The translations under genes were made by a program, and so were the position numbers. A stretch of DNA of 45,500 nt from Halostagnicola kamekurae (GTDB lineage: Archaea; Halobacteriota; Halobacteria; Halobacteriales; Natrialbaceae), in the NCBI RefSeq assembly GCF_900116205.1, contig NZ_FOZS01000009.1, positions 1-45,500 on the forward strand, in the 5' to 3' direction. Shown here one piece after another: positions 24,809 to 33,550 of the stretch. Under the pieces are notes generated by a model. The model saw only the letters and a list, made by a program, of their open reading frames with translations. It made no database searches and was not told the origin of the DNA. The stretch's first letter is position 1. Each line of letters starts with the position of its first letter.

Positions 24809-26191
24809 TCAAGCCGTCTGCTTCGCCTCGGCCGTCACGTGTTCGATCGCCTCCACGACGACGTCGAGCGCCGTCTCGGCCAGTTCGTGAGTGAGCACGA
24901 GCGGCGGGAGGAATCGGAGCACGTTGCCGTGCCGACCGGCCGTCCAGACGAGGACGCCGCGCTCGAAGCAGTACTGCTGGATGGCATCGGCCGCATCGCC
25001 GTCAGGCCGGCCGTCCGCGTCGACGAACTCGGCGCCGATGAAAAGCCCCTTGCCGCGGATGTCCGCCAGCCGTTCCGTGCCGTCGGCGGCCTCGCGGAGT
25101 CGACCCTGAATGTACTCGCCGAGTTCGCGAGCGTGGGCGAGCAGGTCGTGGTCCTGAATGTACTCGATGGCGCGGGTGCCGGCGCGCATGCCGACGACGT
25201 GCCCGCGGTAGGTCCCGGCGTGGTCGCCCGGGCCCCACGTGTCGAGTTCCTCCCTGTACATCGTCGCCGAGAGCGGGAAGCCGACACCGCCCAGCGCCTT
25301 CGCGGAGGTCATCACGTCGGGCGCGACGCCCGCCCAGTCGCAGGCCCACCACTGGCCGGATCGTCCGAGCCCGCTCTGGATCTCGTCGAAGATGAGCACG
25401 ACGTCGTTGTCGTCGGCGATGTCGCGCAGTCCCTGCAGGAACCCTTCCGGCGGCGTGACGATCCCGCCCTCGCCCTGAATCGGTTCGACGACGATCCCCG
25501 CCGGGTTCGCCAGCCCGCCGTAGGGGTCCTCGACGATCGCCTGAACCTCTTCCAGGGCGTGATCGACCGCCTCCTGGGGTGTCTTGTCCTGGCGGAACGG
25601 GTGGGGGTACGGCGCGTGGACGATGTCCGGGAGCAGGGGTGTGTAATGGCCCTTGAACTCCTTGTTCGACGTGACGCTCATCGCGCCGCTGGTCGCGCCG
25701 TGATAGGCGCCGCGGAACGCGATGAGGCCGTCGCCGCCGGTGTTGTACTTGGCTAGCTTGATCGAGGCCTCGATCGCGTCGCTGCCGGTCGGTCCGCCGA
25801 AGACGACCCGGTTGTTGCCCTGCAGTCCGTCCGGCGCGATCTCGTCGAGTTTCTCGATTAGCTCGAGGCGCGCCTCCGTCGGAAAGTCGACGGTGTGGAC
25901 GAGCTTGTCGGCCTGTTCGTGGACGGCCTCGAGCACGTAGGGATTCGCGTGGCCGACGTTTAACACGCCGATCCCCGCGAAGAGATCGATGTACGTGTTG
26001 CCGTCGGCGTCGCGCACCGTCGCGCCTTTCCCCTCCTCGAACGCGATCGGGATGTCGTTCGGGTACGCGACCGCGCTGCTGTCGATCTCTTCTTGTTTCT
26101 CGAGCAGCGATCGAGTCTTCGGCCCGGGAACAGAGCCGACGTTCGGTGCTTCATCGAAGTGGAGTTCGTCGATCGGCGGTCCTGCCGTCAT
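24809..26191 (-). CDS. class III aminotransferase, diaminobutyrate/GABA type
   Basis: A 460-residue PLP-dependent omega-aminotransferase. Motifs: the entry segment [33 protein letters not shown] for the PLP phosphate, [15 protein letters not shown], the PLP-ring Asp in [15 protein letters not shown] and the lysine in [17 protein letters not shown]. These resemble 2,4-diaminobutyrate:2-oxoglutarate and 4-aminobutyrate aminotransferases, which yield an aspartate- or succinate-semialdehyde. This fits the semialdehyde dehydrogenase encoded next upstream on the same strand, 275 bases away. The gene is 70 bases upstream of the second M20 amidohydrolase, so these two probably form a unit. It is not a close copy of the aminotransferase at 19155-20528, so the two likely act on different amines. 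Confidence 0.85.
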   Translation of the reverse strand: MTAGPPIDELHFDEAPNVGSVPGPKTRSLLEKQEEIDSSAVAYPNDIPIAFEEGKGATVRDADGNTYIDLFAGIGVLNVGHANPYVLEAVHEQADKLVHTVDFPTEARLELIEKLDEIAPDGLQGNNRVVFGGPTGSDAIEASIKLAKYNTGGDGLIAFRGAYHGATSGAMSVTSNKEFKGHYTPLLPDIVHAPYPHPFRQDKTPQEAVDHALEEVQAIVEDPYGGLANPAGIVVEPIQGEGGIVTPPEGFLQGLRDIADDNDVVLIFDEIQSGLGRSGQWWACDWAGVAPDVMTSAKALGGVGFPLSATMYREELDTWGPGDHAGTYRGHVVGMRAGTRAIEYIQDHDLLAHARELGEYIQGRLREAADGTERLADIRGKGLFIGAEFVDADGRPDGDAADAIQQYCFERGVLVWTAGRHGNVLRFLPPLVLTHELAETALDVVVEAIEHVTAEAKQTA

Positions 26192-26342
26192 ACGTCACCC
26201 CAGGTGAAACAGATATTAATAACTTGTCCACATTATCCATGCAGGCCATCTACAGATACTGATTACAAAACGCCGAATGAATGACAGAGATCTGTCTTTA
26301 TGTGGTGAGAGAGTAGGCCCGCCATCGTGACGTGGGTTGTCA

Positions 26343-26402
26343 CATCGAGTGTCGGCATCTCGCATCGAGTCTCAGTTTCCCGCATCGAGTGTCGGCTTAC
26401 TC
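26343..26402. repeat. three tandem 20-bp repeats
   Basis: Three imperfect 20-base units begin CATCGAGT at 26343, 26363 and 26383. Units 1 and 3 both start CATCGAGTGTCGGC; unit 2 reads CATCGAGTCTCAG. They lie about 65 bases after the stop of the leftward semialdehyde dehydrogenase gene and 150 bases before the start of the aminotransferase. Function unknown; a protein-binding array or a replication-slippage product are both possible. Confidence 0.65.
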
Positions 26403-26417
26403 CCCCAACCGTGAGGG

Positions 26418-26433
26418 CGGGGCATCCGCCCCG
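26418..26433 (-). terminator. GC-rich hairpin after the semialdehyde dehydrogenase gene
   Basis: CGGGGC (26418-26423) pairs with GCCCCG (26428-26433) around ATCC. It lies 33 bases beyond the stop of the leftward dehydrogenase gene, so it is a plausible transcript-end hairpin. There is no strong T-run on the leftward side. Confidence 0.35.
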
Positions 26434-26466
26434 TTTCGTCCGTGAAACCGAACACAGCGCGGCGGC

Positions 26467-27849
26467 CTACTCGTCGAGGCCGTCGGCCGGCGACACCCAG
26501 ACCGTCTTTTTGTTCGTGAACTCGCGGATGCCGTCGGCGGCGAGTTCGCGTCCGTACCCGGAGTTTTTGATACCGCCGAACGGGAGTTTCGGGTGTGACT
26601 GGACGAGTTCGTTGACGAAGGCGGCGCCCGCCTCGAGTTCGTGGGCGACGCGCTCGCCGCGCTCTAAGTCTGTCGTCCAGACGCTCGCGCCGAGCCCGAA
26701 TTCGGTGTCGTTGGCGAGCGCGATCGCTTCGTCCTCGTCCTCGACGACGAAGAGGCTCGCCACCGGGCCGAACAGTTCGTCGCATCCTGCGGGGCTGTCG
26801 GCCGGGACGTCTTCGAGCACCGTGGGTTCGAAGAAGTACCCCTCCCTGTTGATCCGTTCGCCCCCGGTCAGGGCGGTCGCTCCGGCGTCGAGACTCTCTG
26901 TGACCTGTGTCTCGAGCGTATCGAGGAGGTCGGCCCGGGCGATGGGACCGACGTCCGTGTCGGGGTCCGTCGGGTCGCCGACGGTGAGCGACTCCATCTC
27001 ACGGACGAAGCCGTCGCGGAACTCCTCGTAGACATCCTCGACGACGATGAAGCGCTTGGCCGCGATGCAGGCCTGGCCGTTGTTGTTGACCCGAGCCTGG
27101 GCGCCGACCTCACACGCACGCTCGAGCGGCGCGTCGTCGAGGACGACGAAGGGGTCGCTTCCGCCGAGTTCGAGGACGGTCGGTTTGAGGTTCGCACCGG
27201 TGGTCTCCGCGACGGCCCGTCCCGCTCGGACGCTTCCCGTCAGCGTCGCAGCCGCCACGCGGTCGTCCGCGATGACGTCGTGGAGGCTGTCATCGTCCAC
27301 GAGAATCGTCGTAAACGCGCCATCGGGGAACCCGGCGTCCGCGAGAACGCGTTCGATGGTCGTCGCACAGCCGGTGACGTTCCGTGCGTGGCTGAGCAAG
27401 ACCGTGTTTCCGGCGGCGAGCGTCGGTGCCGCGACGCGCAGGACCTGCCAGAACGGGTAGTTCCACGGCATCACCGCCAGGAGCGGGCCCAGCGGTTCGT
27501 AGGAAACCTTCGTCTTCGCCCGCGGGTGGACGCCGATGCGCTCGTCCTGCAGGAACTGGGCGGCGTGTTCGGCGTAGAACTCGCACACCCACGAGCACTT
27601 TTCTATCTCGGCGCGCGCCTGTTCGATCGGTTTCCCCATCTCGCGAGTCATCAGGGCGGCGTAGTCGTCCTCGTTCTCGCACAAGACATCGGCGATACCG
27701 CCGACGAGCGCCTGGCGTTCGGTTATCGGTCGTTCGCTCCAGGATTCGAAGCGGTCGGCCGACCGCTGTACGAAACGCTCGAGCGCCTCGTCGTCGTGTT
27801 CGTCGTACGTTTCGATCGGTTCGTCCGTCGTCGGATTGATAGTCTGCAT
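26467..27849 (-). CDS. NAD(P)-dependent semialdehyde dehydrogenase with altered cofactor-site residue
   Basis: From ATG 27849 (MQTINPTTDEPIETY) the protein has 460 residues, the length of short haloarchaeal and cyanobacterial-type succinate-semialdehyde dehydrogenases; ATG 27867 would add six. The catalytic cysteine is in NNNGQACIAAKRF and the general-base Glu in VLELGGSDPF; the oxyanion Asn is in MPWNYPFWQV. The family oxidises succinate semialdehyde or related aldehydes to acids. One oddity: the cofactor-binding lysine normally found in the L-L-K-H-A/L-K-P-A motif is Ser153 here (TVLLSHARNVTG), an AGC codon. That lysine contacts the NAD(P) ribose or phosphate in this family, so activity or cofactor choice may be changed. 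The gene follows RidA by 27 bases and probably shares its transcript. It would complete the route from amine to acid. Confidence 0.8.
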   Translation of the reverse strand: MQTINPTTDEPIETYDEHDDEALERFVQRSADRFESWSERPITERQALVGGIADVLCENEDDYAALMTREMGKPIEQARAEIEKCSWVCEFYAEHAAQFLQDERIGVHPRAKTKVSYEPLGPLLAVMPWNYPFWQVLRVAAPTLAAGNTVLLSHARNVTGCATTIERVLADAGFPDGAFTTILVDDDSLHDVIADDRVAAATLTGSVRAGRAVAETTGANLKPTVLELGGSDPFVVLDDAPLERACEVGAQARVNNNGQACIAAKRFIVVEDVYEEFRDGFVREMESLTVGDPTDPDTDVGPIARADLLDTLETQVTESLDAGATALTGGERINREGYFFEPTVLEDVPADSPAGCDELFGPVASLFVVEDEDEAIALANDTEFGLGASVWTTDLERGERVAHELEAGAAFVNELVQSHPKLPFGGIKNSGYGRELAADGIREFTNKKTVWVSPADGLDE

Positions 27850-27876
27850 AGTGTTGATGAGTGCCAACCGCTCCTG

Positions 27877-28263
27877 TTATTCGACCTTGGCTATGGCGTC
27901 GATCTCGACGCTGACGTCCCCGGGAAGTCGCGCGGCCTCGAGACAGACGCGGGCCGGCGGTTCGTCGCCGAAATGATTCGCGTAGGCCTCGTTGACCGCG
28001 TCGTAGTCGTCCATGTCGTCGAGATACACCGTTACCTTCACCACGTCCTCGAGCGAGCCTCCGCCTTCCGCCAGCACCGCCGAAAGGTTGGCTATGACCC
28101 GGTCGGTCTGGTCCTCGATATCGCCGTCGACGTCCGCCATCGTCTCCGGGTCCACGGGACCGAATCCGGAGACGAACAGGAAGCCGTCGACCAGGATGCC
28201 CTGGGAGTACGGGTTGTCAGTGTTCGGTGCGTCTTCGGTCGTGACCGCCGTTCGCTGGGCCAT
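27877..28263 (-). CDS. ridA: RidA-family enamine/imine deaminase
   Basis: A 128-residue RidA/YjgF protein, a small trimer in the cytoplasm that hydrolyses reactive 2-aminoacrylate-type enamines/imines released by PLP enzymes. Family features: NPYSQGILVDGFLFVSGFGP at residues 17-36, the linking segment VVKVTVYLDDMDDYDAVNEAYANHF and the conserved arginine that binds the substrate carboxylate in PARVCLEAARLPGDVSVEIDAIA. The start ATG 28263 is well placed. It is immediately upstream of the semialdehyde dehydrogenase (27 bases) on the same strand, so it is likely the first gene of that unit. The threonine ammonia-lyase and two aminotransferases in the cluster produce the kind of intermediate RidA clears, which gives it a clear role here. 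The sequence ATTATGTGTAC on its coding strand (28321-28331) recurs before the aminotransferase at 20528. Confidence 0.9.
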   Translation of the reverse strand: MAQRTAVTTEDAPNTDNPYSQGILVDGFLFVSGFGPVDPETMADVDGDIEDQTDRVIANLSAVLAEGGGSLEDVVKVTVYLDDMDDYDAVNEAYANHFGDEPPARVCLEAARLPGDVSVEIDAIAKVE

Positions 28264-28627
28264 AAATGGGTTCGAGTGAATTCACGGACAGCAATGTAAT
28301 AAACGTTATTAGACTTTTACGTACACATAATCCGTTTTCGAAGTGCGAGGGAGAGGGAAACCGAGTCGATCACTGTGGATCGGCTGGACCAACCGCCGTT
28401 CCTGATGAGTCGCGGTGTCGAGAGTTCAGTCGGTGATACCCACGGCGACGGAGGGTTTCGCTCGTCGTCGAGGTCTCGCATGGGATTCGTTCGACGGCCC
28501 GCTCGAGCACACGCTCGGAGAACTAGTCGCTGCGCCTGTGTGAGTACCCTACCGCCTTGCACGAGAGGCTCTCTATGACACCTTCATATAGGTCAAAGCT
28601 TTTCACGGTTGCTATTGGCAATTTCCT
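28264..28627. promoter_or_regulatory. divergent intergenic region between ridA and the gamma-glutamyltransferase gene
   Basis: No gene is visible in 364 bases. It must hold the promoters of the leftward RidA gene and the rightward gamma-glutamyltransferase gene. GTACACATAAT at 28321-28331 lies 58-68 bases before the RidA start; AT-rich GTAATAAACGTTATTAGAC lies at 28296-28314. AACTAG at 28521-28526 is 102-107 bases before the gamma-glutamyltransferase start and matches the motif found in both fructan-enzyme promoters, possibly by chance. Confidence 0.35.
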
Positions 28628-30550
28628 ATGGGACAAGACAGTCCTGAAGCAGATTCGAGCGATTCGGCGGACGAATCCACGGAACGCGTTCGGACGACGA
28701 AGCGGACGTTCCTCCAGGGGACCGGCGCCACACTGGGAGCCGGCATGGTTCCGGTCGGAGCCAGTAGCGCGTTCGAGCGATCGAACGTAGCGTCGCCATC
28801 CAACGCCGTCGCAGAAGCCGCCGACGGAATGGTCTCGAGCGTCCATCCGCAGGCGACGGAAGCCGGCGTGGAGGTCCTCGAGAACGGAGGGAACGCCATC
28901 GATACGGCGGTTGCCGTCCAGTTCGCGCTCAACGTCGTTCAACCCCACTCGTCGGGGATCGGTGGCGGCGGGTTCACGCTCGTCTACAGCGCCGCGGAGG
29001 ACGAGATTACCGCCATCGACAATCGGGAGCGAGCACCCCTCGGCGCACAACCCGACATGTTTCTGGACAATCAAGGCGAGGAGGTGCCGTTCTTCGACCG
29101 CCACACGAACGGCAAGGCGGTCGGCGTCCCCGGGACGCTGAAGGCCGCCGACGTGGCCGTCAAGCGGTTCGGACGAACGCCGCTCGACGAACTACTCCAG
29201 CCGGCCATCGAGTTGGCCGCACCGGGCGGACGAACGGTTACCGTCGACGAGTTCCTGGCGGGTTCGATCGCGGACAACGTCGACGATGGAGCGCTCACCC
29301 CGACCGCTCGAGAAGTGTTCGCTCCGGGAGGCGACCCCCTCGAGGCGGGCGACGAACTCGTTCAGTCGGACCTCGCCGATACCCTCCGCACCATCCGCGA
29401 CGACGGCATCGGCTCGTTTTACAAGGGAGAGATCGCGGAGGATATCGCCGAGACGGTTCAGGGTGCGGCACGCTCCCGCAAGACGGGCGGGAGCATGACC
29501 GTCGACGACCTCGGCCGCTATAACGTCGCCATCACCAGGCCCACCTACGAGACCTACGACGGTGACGCACACGAGATCACCGTCCGAACGATGCGTTCGC
29601 CGACCTCCGGCGGCTACGTCATCGCACAGATTCTCGCCCTCCTCGAGTCGTTCGATCTCGCGCAGTACGATCGGCGGTCGTTCGACGTGTACCACCGGCT
29701 GATCGAGGCGTTCCAGTTGGCGTTCGCCGACCGCAACGAGTACCTCGGCGACGAGGAGTTCGTCGACATCCCGTGGCAGGGACTGCTCGACGACGAGTAC
29801 GTCGACGCTCGCCGGCGGATCATCGACCCGGAAACGGCGACGTCCGCGACTCGCGAGCCCGGTGATCCCTTCGCCCATCAACCCGGCGGACAGTACTACA
29901 CGAGCCCGAGAGACATCGAGCAGGCCAAACACGACGGCAACGCCTCGGGCGCACGGAACGGGAAAGGCAACGAGCCCCGCACGAACAGTGCCGTGGCCCA
30001 CCCCGGGCAGACGACGCATTTTACGACGGCCGACGCCGAGGGGAACGTCGTCTCCTGGACCAGCACCATCGAACAGTTGTTCGGATCTGGAATCATGGTT
30101 CCCGGTCGGGGCTTCATGCTGAACAACGAGCTCACGGACTTCGACGCAACCCCCGGCGGACCGAACGAGGTGCAGCCGGAAAAGCGCCCGCTGAGCAGCA
30201 CGAGTCCGACGATCGTCACGCGCGACGGTGACCCCTTCCTGACGGTCGGCTCCCCCGGCGGCTGGTCGATCATCCACACCGTCTCCCAGATCCTGCTCAA
30301 CGTCGCCGAGTTCGGCATGGACATCGACGACGCTATCGCGGAACCTCGCGTCTACTCCGCGACCGGGACCTGGGTAGATGCCGAAAACGGCGTCCCCGAC
30401 GACGCCGTTGACGAACTGAACGCCGCCGGTCACGACGTCTCTACCGTCGATTCCATCGGCAACGCCCAATCCATCCTCGTCAAAGAAGACGGCGGCTACG
30501 TCGGTGTCGCTGACCACCGGAGGAACGGTTCAGCCGGGTCGCCGTCGTGA
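28628..30550 (+). CDS. ggt: gamma-glutamyltransferase, Tat-exported
   Basis: A 640-residue Ntn-hydrolase of the gamma-glutamyltranspeptidase family, which cleaves gamma-glutamyl bonds (glutathione, gamma-glutamylated amines or peptides, poly-gamma-glutamate) and can transfer the glutamyl group. The N-terminus TTKRTFLQGTGATLGAGMV is a Tat-like signal with Lys-Arg instead of Arg-Arg, so export outside the cell is likely. The Arg that binds the glutamate carboxylate is in IDNRERAPLG (about residue 133). The self-cleaving nucleophile is Thr462 in GQTTHFTTADAEGN, matching Thr391 of E. coli; a Pro/Asn/Gly-rich loop of about 30 residues precedes it. SSTSPTIV and LTVGSPGGWS complete the small subunit. 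It stands downstream of the amine-oxidation cluster and divergent from RidA, and would release the amino compounds imported by the BCCT transporter (inference). Confidence 0.9.
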   Translation: MGQDSPEADSSDSADESTERVRTTKRTFLQGTGATLGAGMVPVGASSAFERSNVASPSNAVAEAADGMVSSVHPQATEAGVEVLENGGNAIDTAVAVQFALNVVQPHSSGIGGGGFTLVYSAAEDEITAIDNRERAPLGAQPDMFLDNQGEEVPFFDRHTNGKAVGVPGTLKAADVAVKRFGRTPLDELLQPAIELAAPGGRTVTVDEFLAGSIADNVDDGALTPTAREVFAPGGDPLEAGDELVQSDLADTLRTIRDDGIGSFYKGEIAEDIAETVQGAARSRKTGGSMTVDDLGRYNVAITRPTYETYDGDAHEITVRTMRSPTSGGYVIAQILALLESFDLAQYDRRSFDVYHRLIEAFQLAFADRNEYLGDEEFVDIPWQGLLDDEYVDARRRIIDPETATSATREPGDPFAHQPGGQYYTSPRDIEQAKHDGNASGARNGKGNEPRTNSAVAHPGQTTHFTTADAEGNVVSWTSTIEQLFGSGIMVPGRGFMLNNELTDFDATPGGPNEVQPEKRPLSSTSPTIVTRDGDPFLTVGSPGGWSIIHTVSQILLNVAEFGMDIDDAIAEPRVYSATGTWVDAENGVPDDAVDELNAAGHDVSTVDSIGNAQSILVKEDGGYVGVADHRRNGSAGSPS

Positions 30551-31002
30551 TGGACACGACGATCTAATACTGAAACACGACCTGTCCAAACGAGAAGGAT
30601 TTTTCGGCGGTATGTTCGAATCTCGACGGAACGGTTGTTCAGAGACGAGGATGTCGCTCATAGGTGTCTCTACAAGGCGAGGCAAGAACAGGGAGCGCGG
30701 ATGATACGAAGTAAAATCGACGGGTCCGGGAACGTCTCGTCAACGACTGACTGGGTGTATCAAGAGACGGTCGGTGGGCTACCTGTCTAAACCGAACATG
30801 TCGGAAGCGATGGGATTCCATTTTTCCAGTGAGGACTTCGGGGCGGTTGAAAAGAGCGAAATCCTAACTTTGAATGCCATCGGTACCATCCAGTCGTCCT
30901 GTTTACGTATTCGGTCGGGATCGTTCAGTGATATCTGTGCCCGCTCTGTCGTTCGAACATCGGTCACTACGAGGTCGTGAACCGGCTCGGGGTCAAGTGG
31001 TT
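30551..31002. other. 452-base gap without a recognisable gene
   Basis: The stretch separates the gamma-glutamyltransferase stop from the hairpin run. ORFs of about 68-82 codons on both strands around 30774-31027 have no recognisable motif, no clear start and overlap each other, so I do not call a gene. No RNA gene or IS is evident. Confidence 0.35.
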
Positions 31003-31113
31003 CGAGACGCCTTTGGCGTCTCGTCACTAAGCGGGATCGGAGATCCCGTGAGGTCCGCGAACCCGAAGGGTTCGCTTGATCCCGAAAGGCGAAATCCTCG
31101 GACGACCCCGAGG
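31003..31113. repeat. run of four close-packed hairpins, three with triloops
   Basis: Hairpin A: CGAGACGCC (31003-31011), loop TTT, GGCGTCTCG (31015-31023). B: CGGGATC (31032-31038), loop GGA, GATCCCG (31042-31048). C: GCGAACCC (31057-31064), loop GAA, GGGTTCGC (31068-31075). D: CCTCGG (31096-31101) against CCGAGG (31108-31113). All arms pair perfectly. The run begins 26 bases beyond the stop of the leftward P-type ATPase gene, so it may end that transcript. Four perfect, very short-looped hairpins in about 110 bases is unusual in this window. Confidence 0.75.
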
Positions 31114-31138
31114 CACTCGCCGCGTTTCTTCTGTAGAG

Positions 31139-33514
31139 TCAGGCGTCGGCGGATCGGGCAGGGTCGATTCGCGACAACCGCATCGCGTTCCCGGTGACGC
31201 CGAGGCTCATCCCCATATCGCCGACGACGACCGCCAACGCAACGCTGACTAGACCCAGCGGCACGCCCAGCGCGAGCAAGAATTTCACGCCGAGGCTCGC
31301 CCAGATATTCTGTCGGATCACGCCGTTGGCCGTATGCGACAGGTCGTACAAGTACGGGAGTTTCCCGATGTCGTCGCCCATCAACGCGATGTCTGCCGTC
31401 TCGAGGGCGGTGTCGGTCCCGGCCGCACCCATCGCAATGCCGACCTCCGCGGTGGCGAGCGCGGGCGCGTCATTAATCCCGTCACCGACCATCGCGACCT
31501 CACCGCACTCCGCTTGTAACTCCTCGACTGCGTCGACCTTCTCGTCCGGTAGGAGGTCGGCGCGGTATTCGTCGACGCCGGCCTGCTCGGCGATGGCACG
31601 AGCGGTGCCCTCGTTGTCACCGGTCAGCATCACTACTCGCTCCACACCAAGCTCTTGGAGCCGCTCGACGGCCCGCCTCGAGGCTGGGCGTACCTCGTCC
31701 GCGATGGCAATTGCACCCAGCAGCTCCGACTTCGTACCGACGATAACGACCGTCTTGCCCTCCCCCTCCAGCGTCGCGAGCGCGTCCTCGGCGAACGCCC
31801 CGTCGTCACCCTCGACCGCGTCTGGTGCTGGAACACCGCCGTCGGTCGCTGAGCGGGCCCGGGTGAGGTCGAAGCCCAGTTCCTCGAAGAGTGCGGGTTT
31901 TCCCGCATAGTACGTCTCGCCGTCGATATCGCCACGGATTCCCTTGCCGGTCAGGCTCTCGAAGGCGTCCGGCTCGGGTGAGTTACCCACGCCCGTATCA
32001 TCGGCGCGGGCGAGAATCGCTGTTGCGATGGGGTGTTCGCTCCGTCGCTCCAGCCCGGCCGCGTACCGGAGCAGCGTCGCCTCGTCGGTGTCGCTGACTG
32101 GGATGACGTCTGTGACGGCGAGTTCGCCCTTCGTGAGTGTGCCCGTCTTGTCGAGGGCGACGGCGTCGACCTCGCCCATCGCCTCGAGGTAGTTACCGCC
32201 CTTGATGAGGACGCCGTTTTTCGCAGCGCTAGTGATGCCCGACACCACCGAGACGGGCGTGGAGATGACGAACGCACATGGACACGCGATCACCAGCAGC
32301 GTGAGTCCGCGGATGAACCACGTCTGCCAGTCGGCAGCGAAGGTGAAGCCGTATCCAGCTACGTCCACCGAGACGGGAGTGGTGATTACCAGCGGCGGAA
32401 GGACCGCTGTAAGGATCGCCAGAACGACTACGACAGGCGTGTAGTACCCCGAAAACCGATCGACGAACTGCTCGGTCTCGGTCTTTTTCGCCTGTGCGCC
32501 CTGCACCATCTCGATGATGCGCGAGAGAGTGGAGTCACCCGCCGTCGACGTGGCCTCTATCTCGAGGTACCCCTCCTCGGTGATCGCGCCGGCGTACACC
32601 TCGTCACCGGAGGTCTTGTCGACGGGAACGCTCTCGCCGGTGATCGGCGACTGGTCGACCGCACTCTCGCCGTCGATGACCGCCCCGTCGAGCGGGATCT
32701 TGTCACCCGGCCGGACGACCACCGTTTCACCGACGGCTACGTCCTCGGCCGGTATCGTCACCTCCTCGCCGTCGCGCAGGACGGTGGCCTCGTCGGGCGA
32801 CAGTTCCATTAGCTCTCGCAGGGAATCCCGCGCCCTGTCCATCGCGTAGTCCTCGAGCAGCTCGGCGATGCTGAACAGAACGGCCAGCGTGGCGGCTTCG
32901 ACGAAGTAGCCGATACCGGTCGCGGCGATGATCGCCGTCCCCATCAGCAGATCGATGTCGAGACTCCGATTTTTGGCTGAATAATAGCCACCACGGACGA
33001 CGGGAATACCGCTGACAGCGACGGCACCGAGGAACAAGACATCTGCGACGCGAAGCGGGTAGTCGAGGCCGCTCGCTATCGTGACGTTCTGGCCAGTGAG
33101 AAGGAATTCGAAGACAAGACCGAGGGTGACGAACGCCGCACCGAGCCACGTCTTCTTCGCGCGGGCGCTCGTCCAGACCTCTGAAGGTGGTGCGATGTCG
33201 ACGCCGTCACTCGCCTCGATTCGCTCGTCGCCCTCAGTGCCGGGGCCGCCAACAACCTCGTAGCCGGCGCCTTCAATCGCCTTGACTACGTCGGCTTCGC
33301 TGGTGCGTTTGGGGTCGTACGTGATGTTGGCCGTGCCGGTGGTCGGCTGGAGCGTGGCGTCGACGACGCCGTCGACGCGCTGGAGGCTCTTGTCGACTTT
33401 CTGCGCACACGACGGACAGTCCATCTCGGGGACGGTAAGGCGAGCGGACAGCTCCCGTTGTTGCCCGCCGCCGTTCGGCGGTCCCGCCGTATCCCCATCC
33501 AGATTCTCTGTCAT
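31139..33514 (-). CDS. Zn/Cd/Pb-type P1B heavy-metal ATPase
   Basis: From ATG 33514 (MTENLDGDTAGPP) the pump has 791 residues; the ATG at 33565 adds 17. One N-terminal heavy-metal-associated domain has the CxxC pair at residues 33 and 36 (EMDCPSCAQKV). Then come about eight membrane helices with the actuator TGES (292-295), CPC in the sixth helix (411-413), the phosphorylated Asp455 in DKTGTL, the HP dipeptide at 494-495 and the hinge GDGINDAPAL. The last helices hold N-x7-K (NIWASLGVK) and D-x-G (VVGDMG), which with CPC are the P1B-2 pattern for Zn2+, Cd2+ and Pb2+ export. It pumps metal ions out of the cytoplasm using ATP. It lies directly after its probable regulator on the same strand, with a 16-bp palindrome between them, so a metal-induced operon is likely. 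Confidence 0.93.
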   Translation of the reverse strand: MTENLDGDTAGPPNGGGQQRELSARLTVPEMDCPSCAQKVDKSLQRVDGVVDATLQPTTGTANITYDPKRTSEADVVKAIEGAGYEVVGGPGTEGDERIEASDGVDIAPPSEVWTSARAKKTWLGAAFVTLGLVFEFLLTGQNVTIASGLDYPLRVADVLFLGAVAVSGIPVVRGGYYSAKNRSLDIDLLMGTAIIAATGIGYFVEAATLAVLFSIAELLEDYAMDRARDSLRELMELSPDEATVLRDGEEVTIPAEDVAVGETVVVRPGDKIPLDGAVIDGESAVDQSPITGESVPVDKTSGDEVYAGAITEEGYLEIEATSTAGDSTLSRIIEMVQGAQAKKTETEQFVDRFSGYYTPVVVVLAILTAVLPPLVITTPVSVDVAGYGFTFAADWQTWFIRGLTLLVIACPCAFVISTPVSVVSGITSAAKNGVLIKGGNYLEAMGEVDAVALDKTGTLTKGELAVTDVIPVSDTDEATLLRYAAGLERRSEHPIATAILARADDTGVGNSPEPDAFESLTGKGIRGDIDGETYYAGKPALFEELGFDLTRARSATDGGVPAPDAVEGDDGAFAEDALATLEGEGKTVVIVGTKSELLGAIAIADEVRPASRRAVERLQELGVERVVMLTGDNEGTARAIAEQAGVDEYRADLLPDEKVDAVEELQAECGEVAMVGDGINDAPALATAEVGIAMGAAGTDTALETADIALMGDDIGKLPYLYDLSHTANGVIRQNIWASLGVKFLLALGVPLGLVSVALAVVVGDMGMSLGVTGNAMRLSRIDPARSADA

Positions 33515-33550
33515 TACGTCACGGTAGGAACGGGAGTTCGATATGTCTTT

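Noticed and set aside
14989-28263. Assignment as the ectoine/hydroxyectoine degradation operon
   Set aside because: No ectoine hydrolase (M24) or EutC-type gene is present, and the ammonia-lyase has an ACT domain unlike EutB.
30774-31027. Overlapping ORFs on both strands before the hairpin run
   Set aside because: They overlap each other and have no recognised domain.
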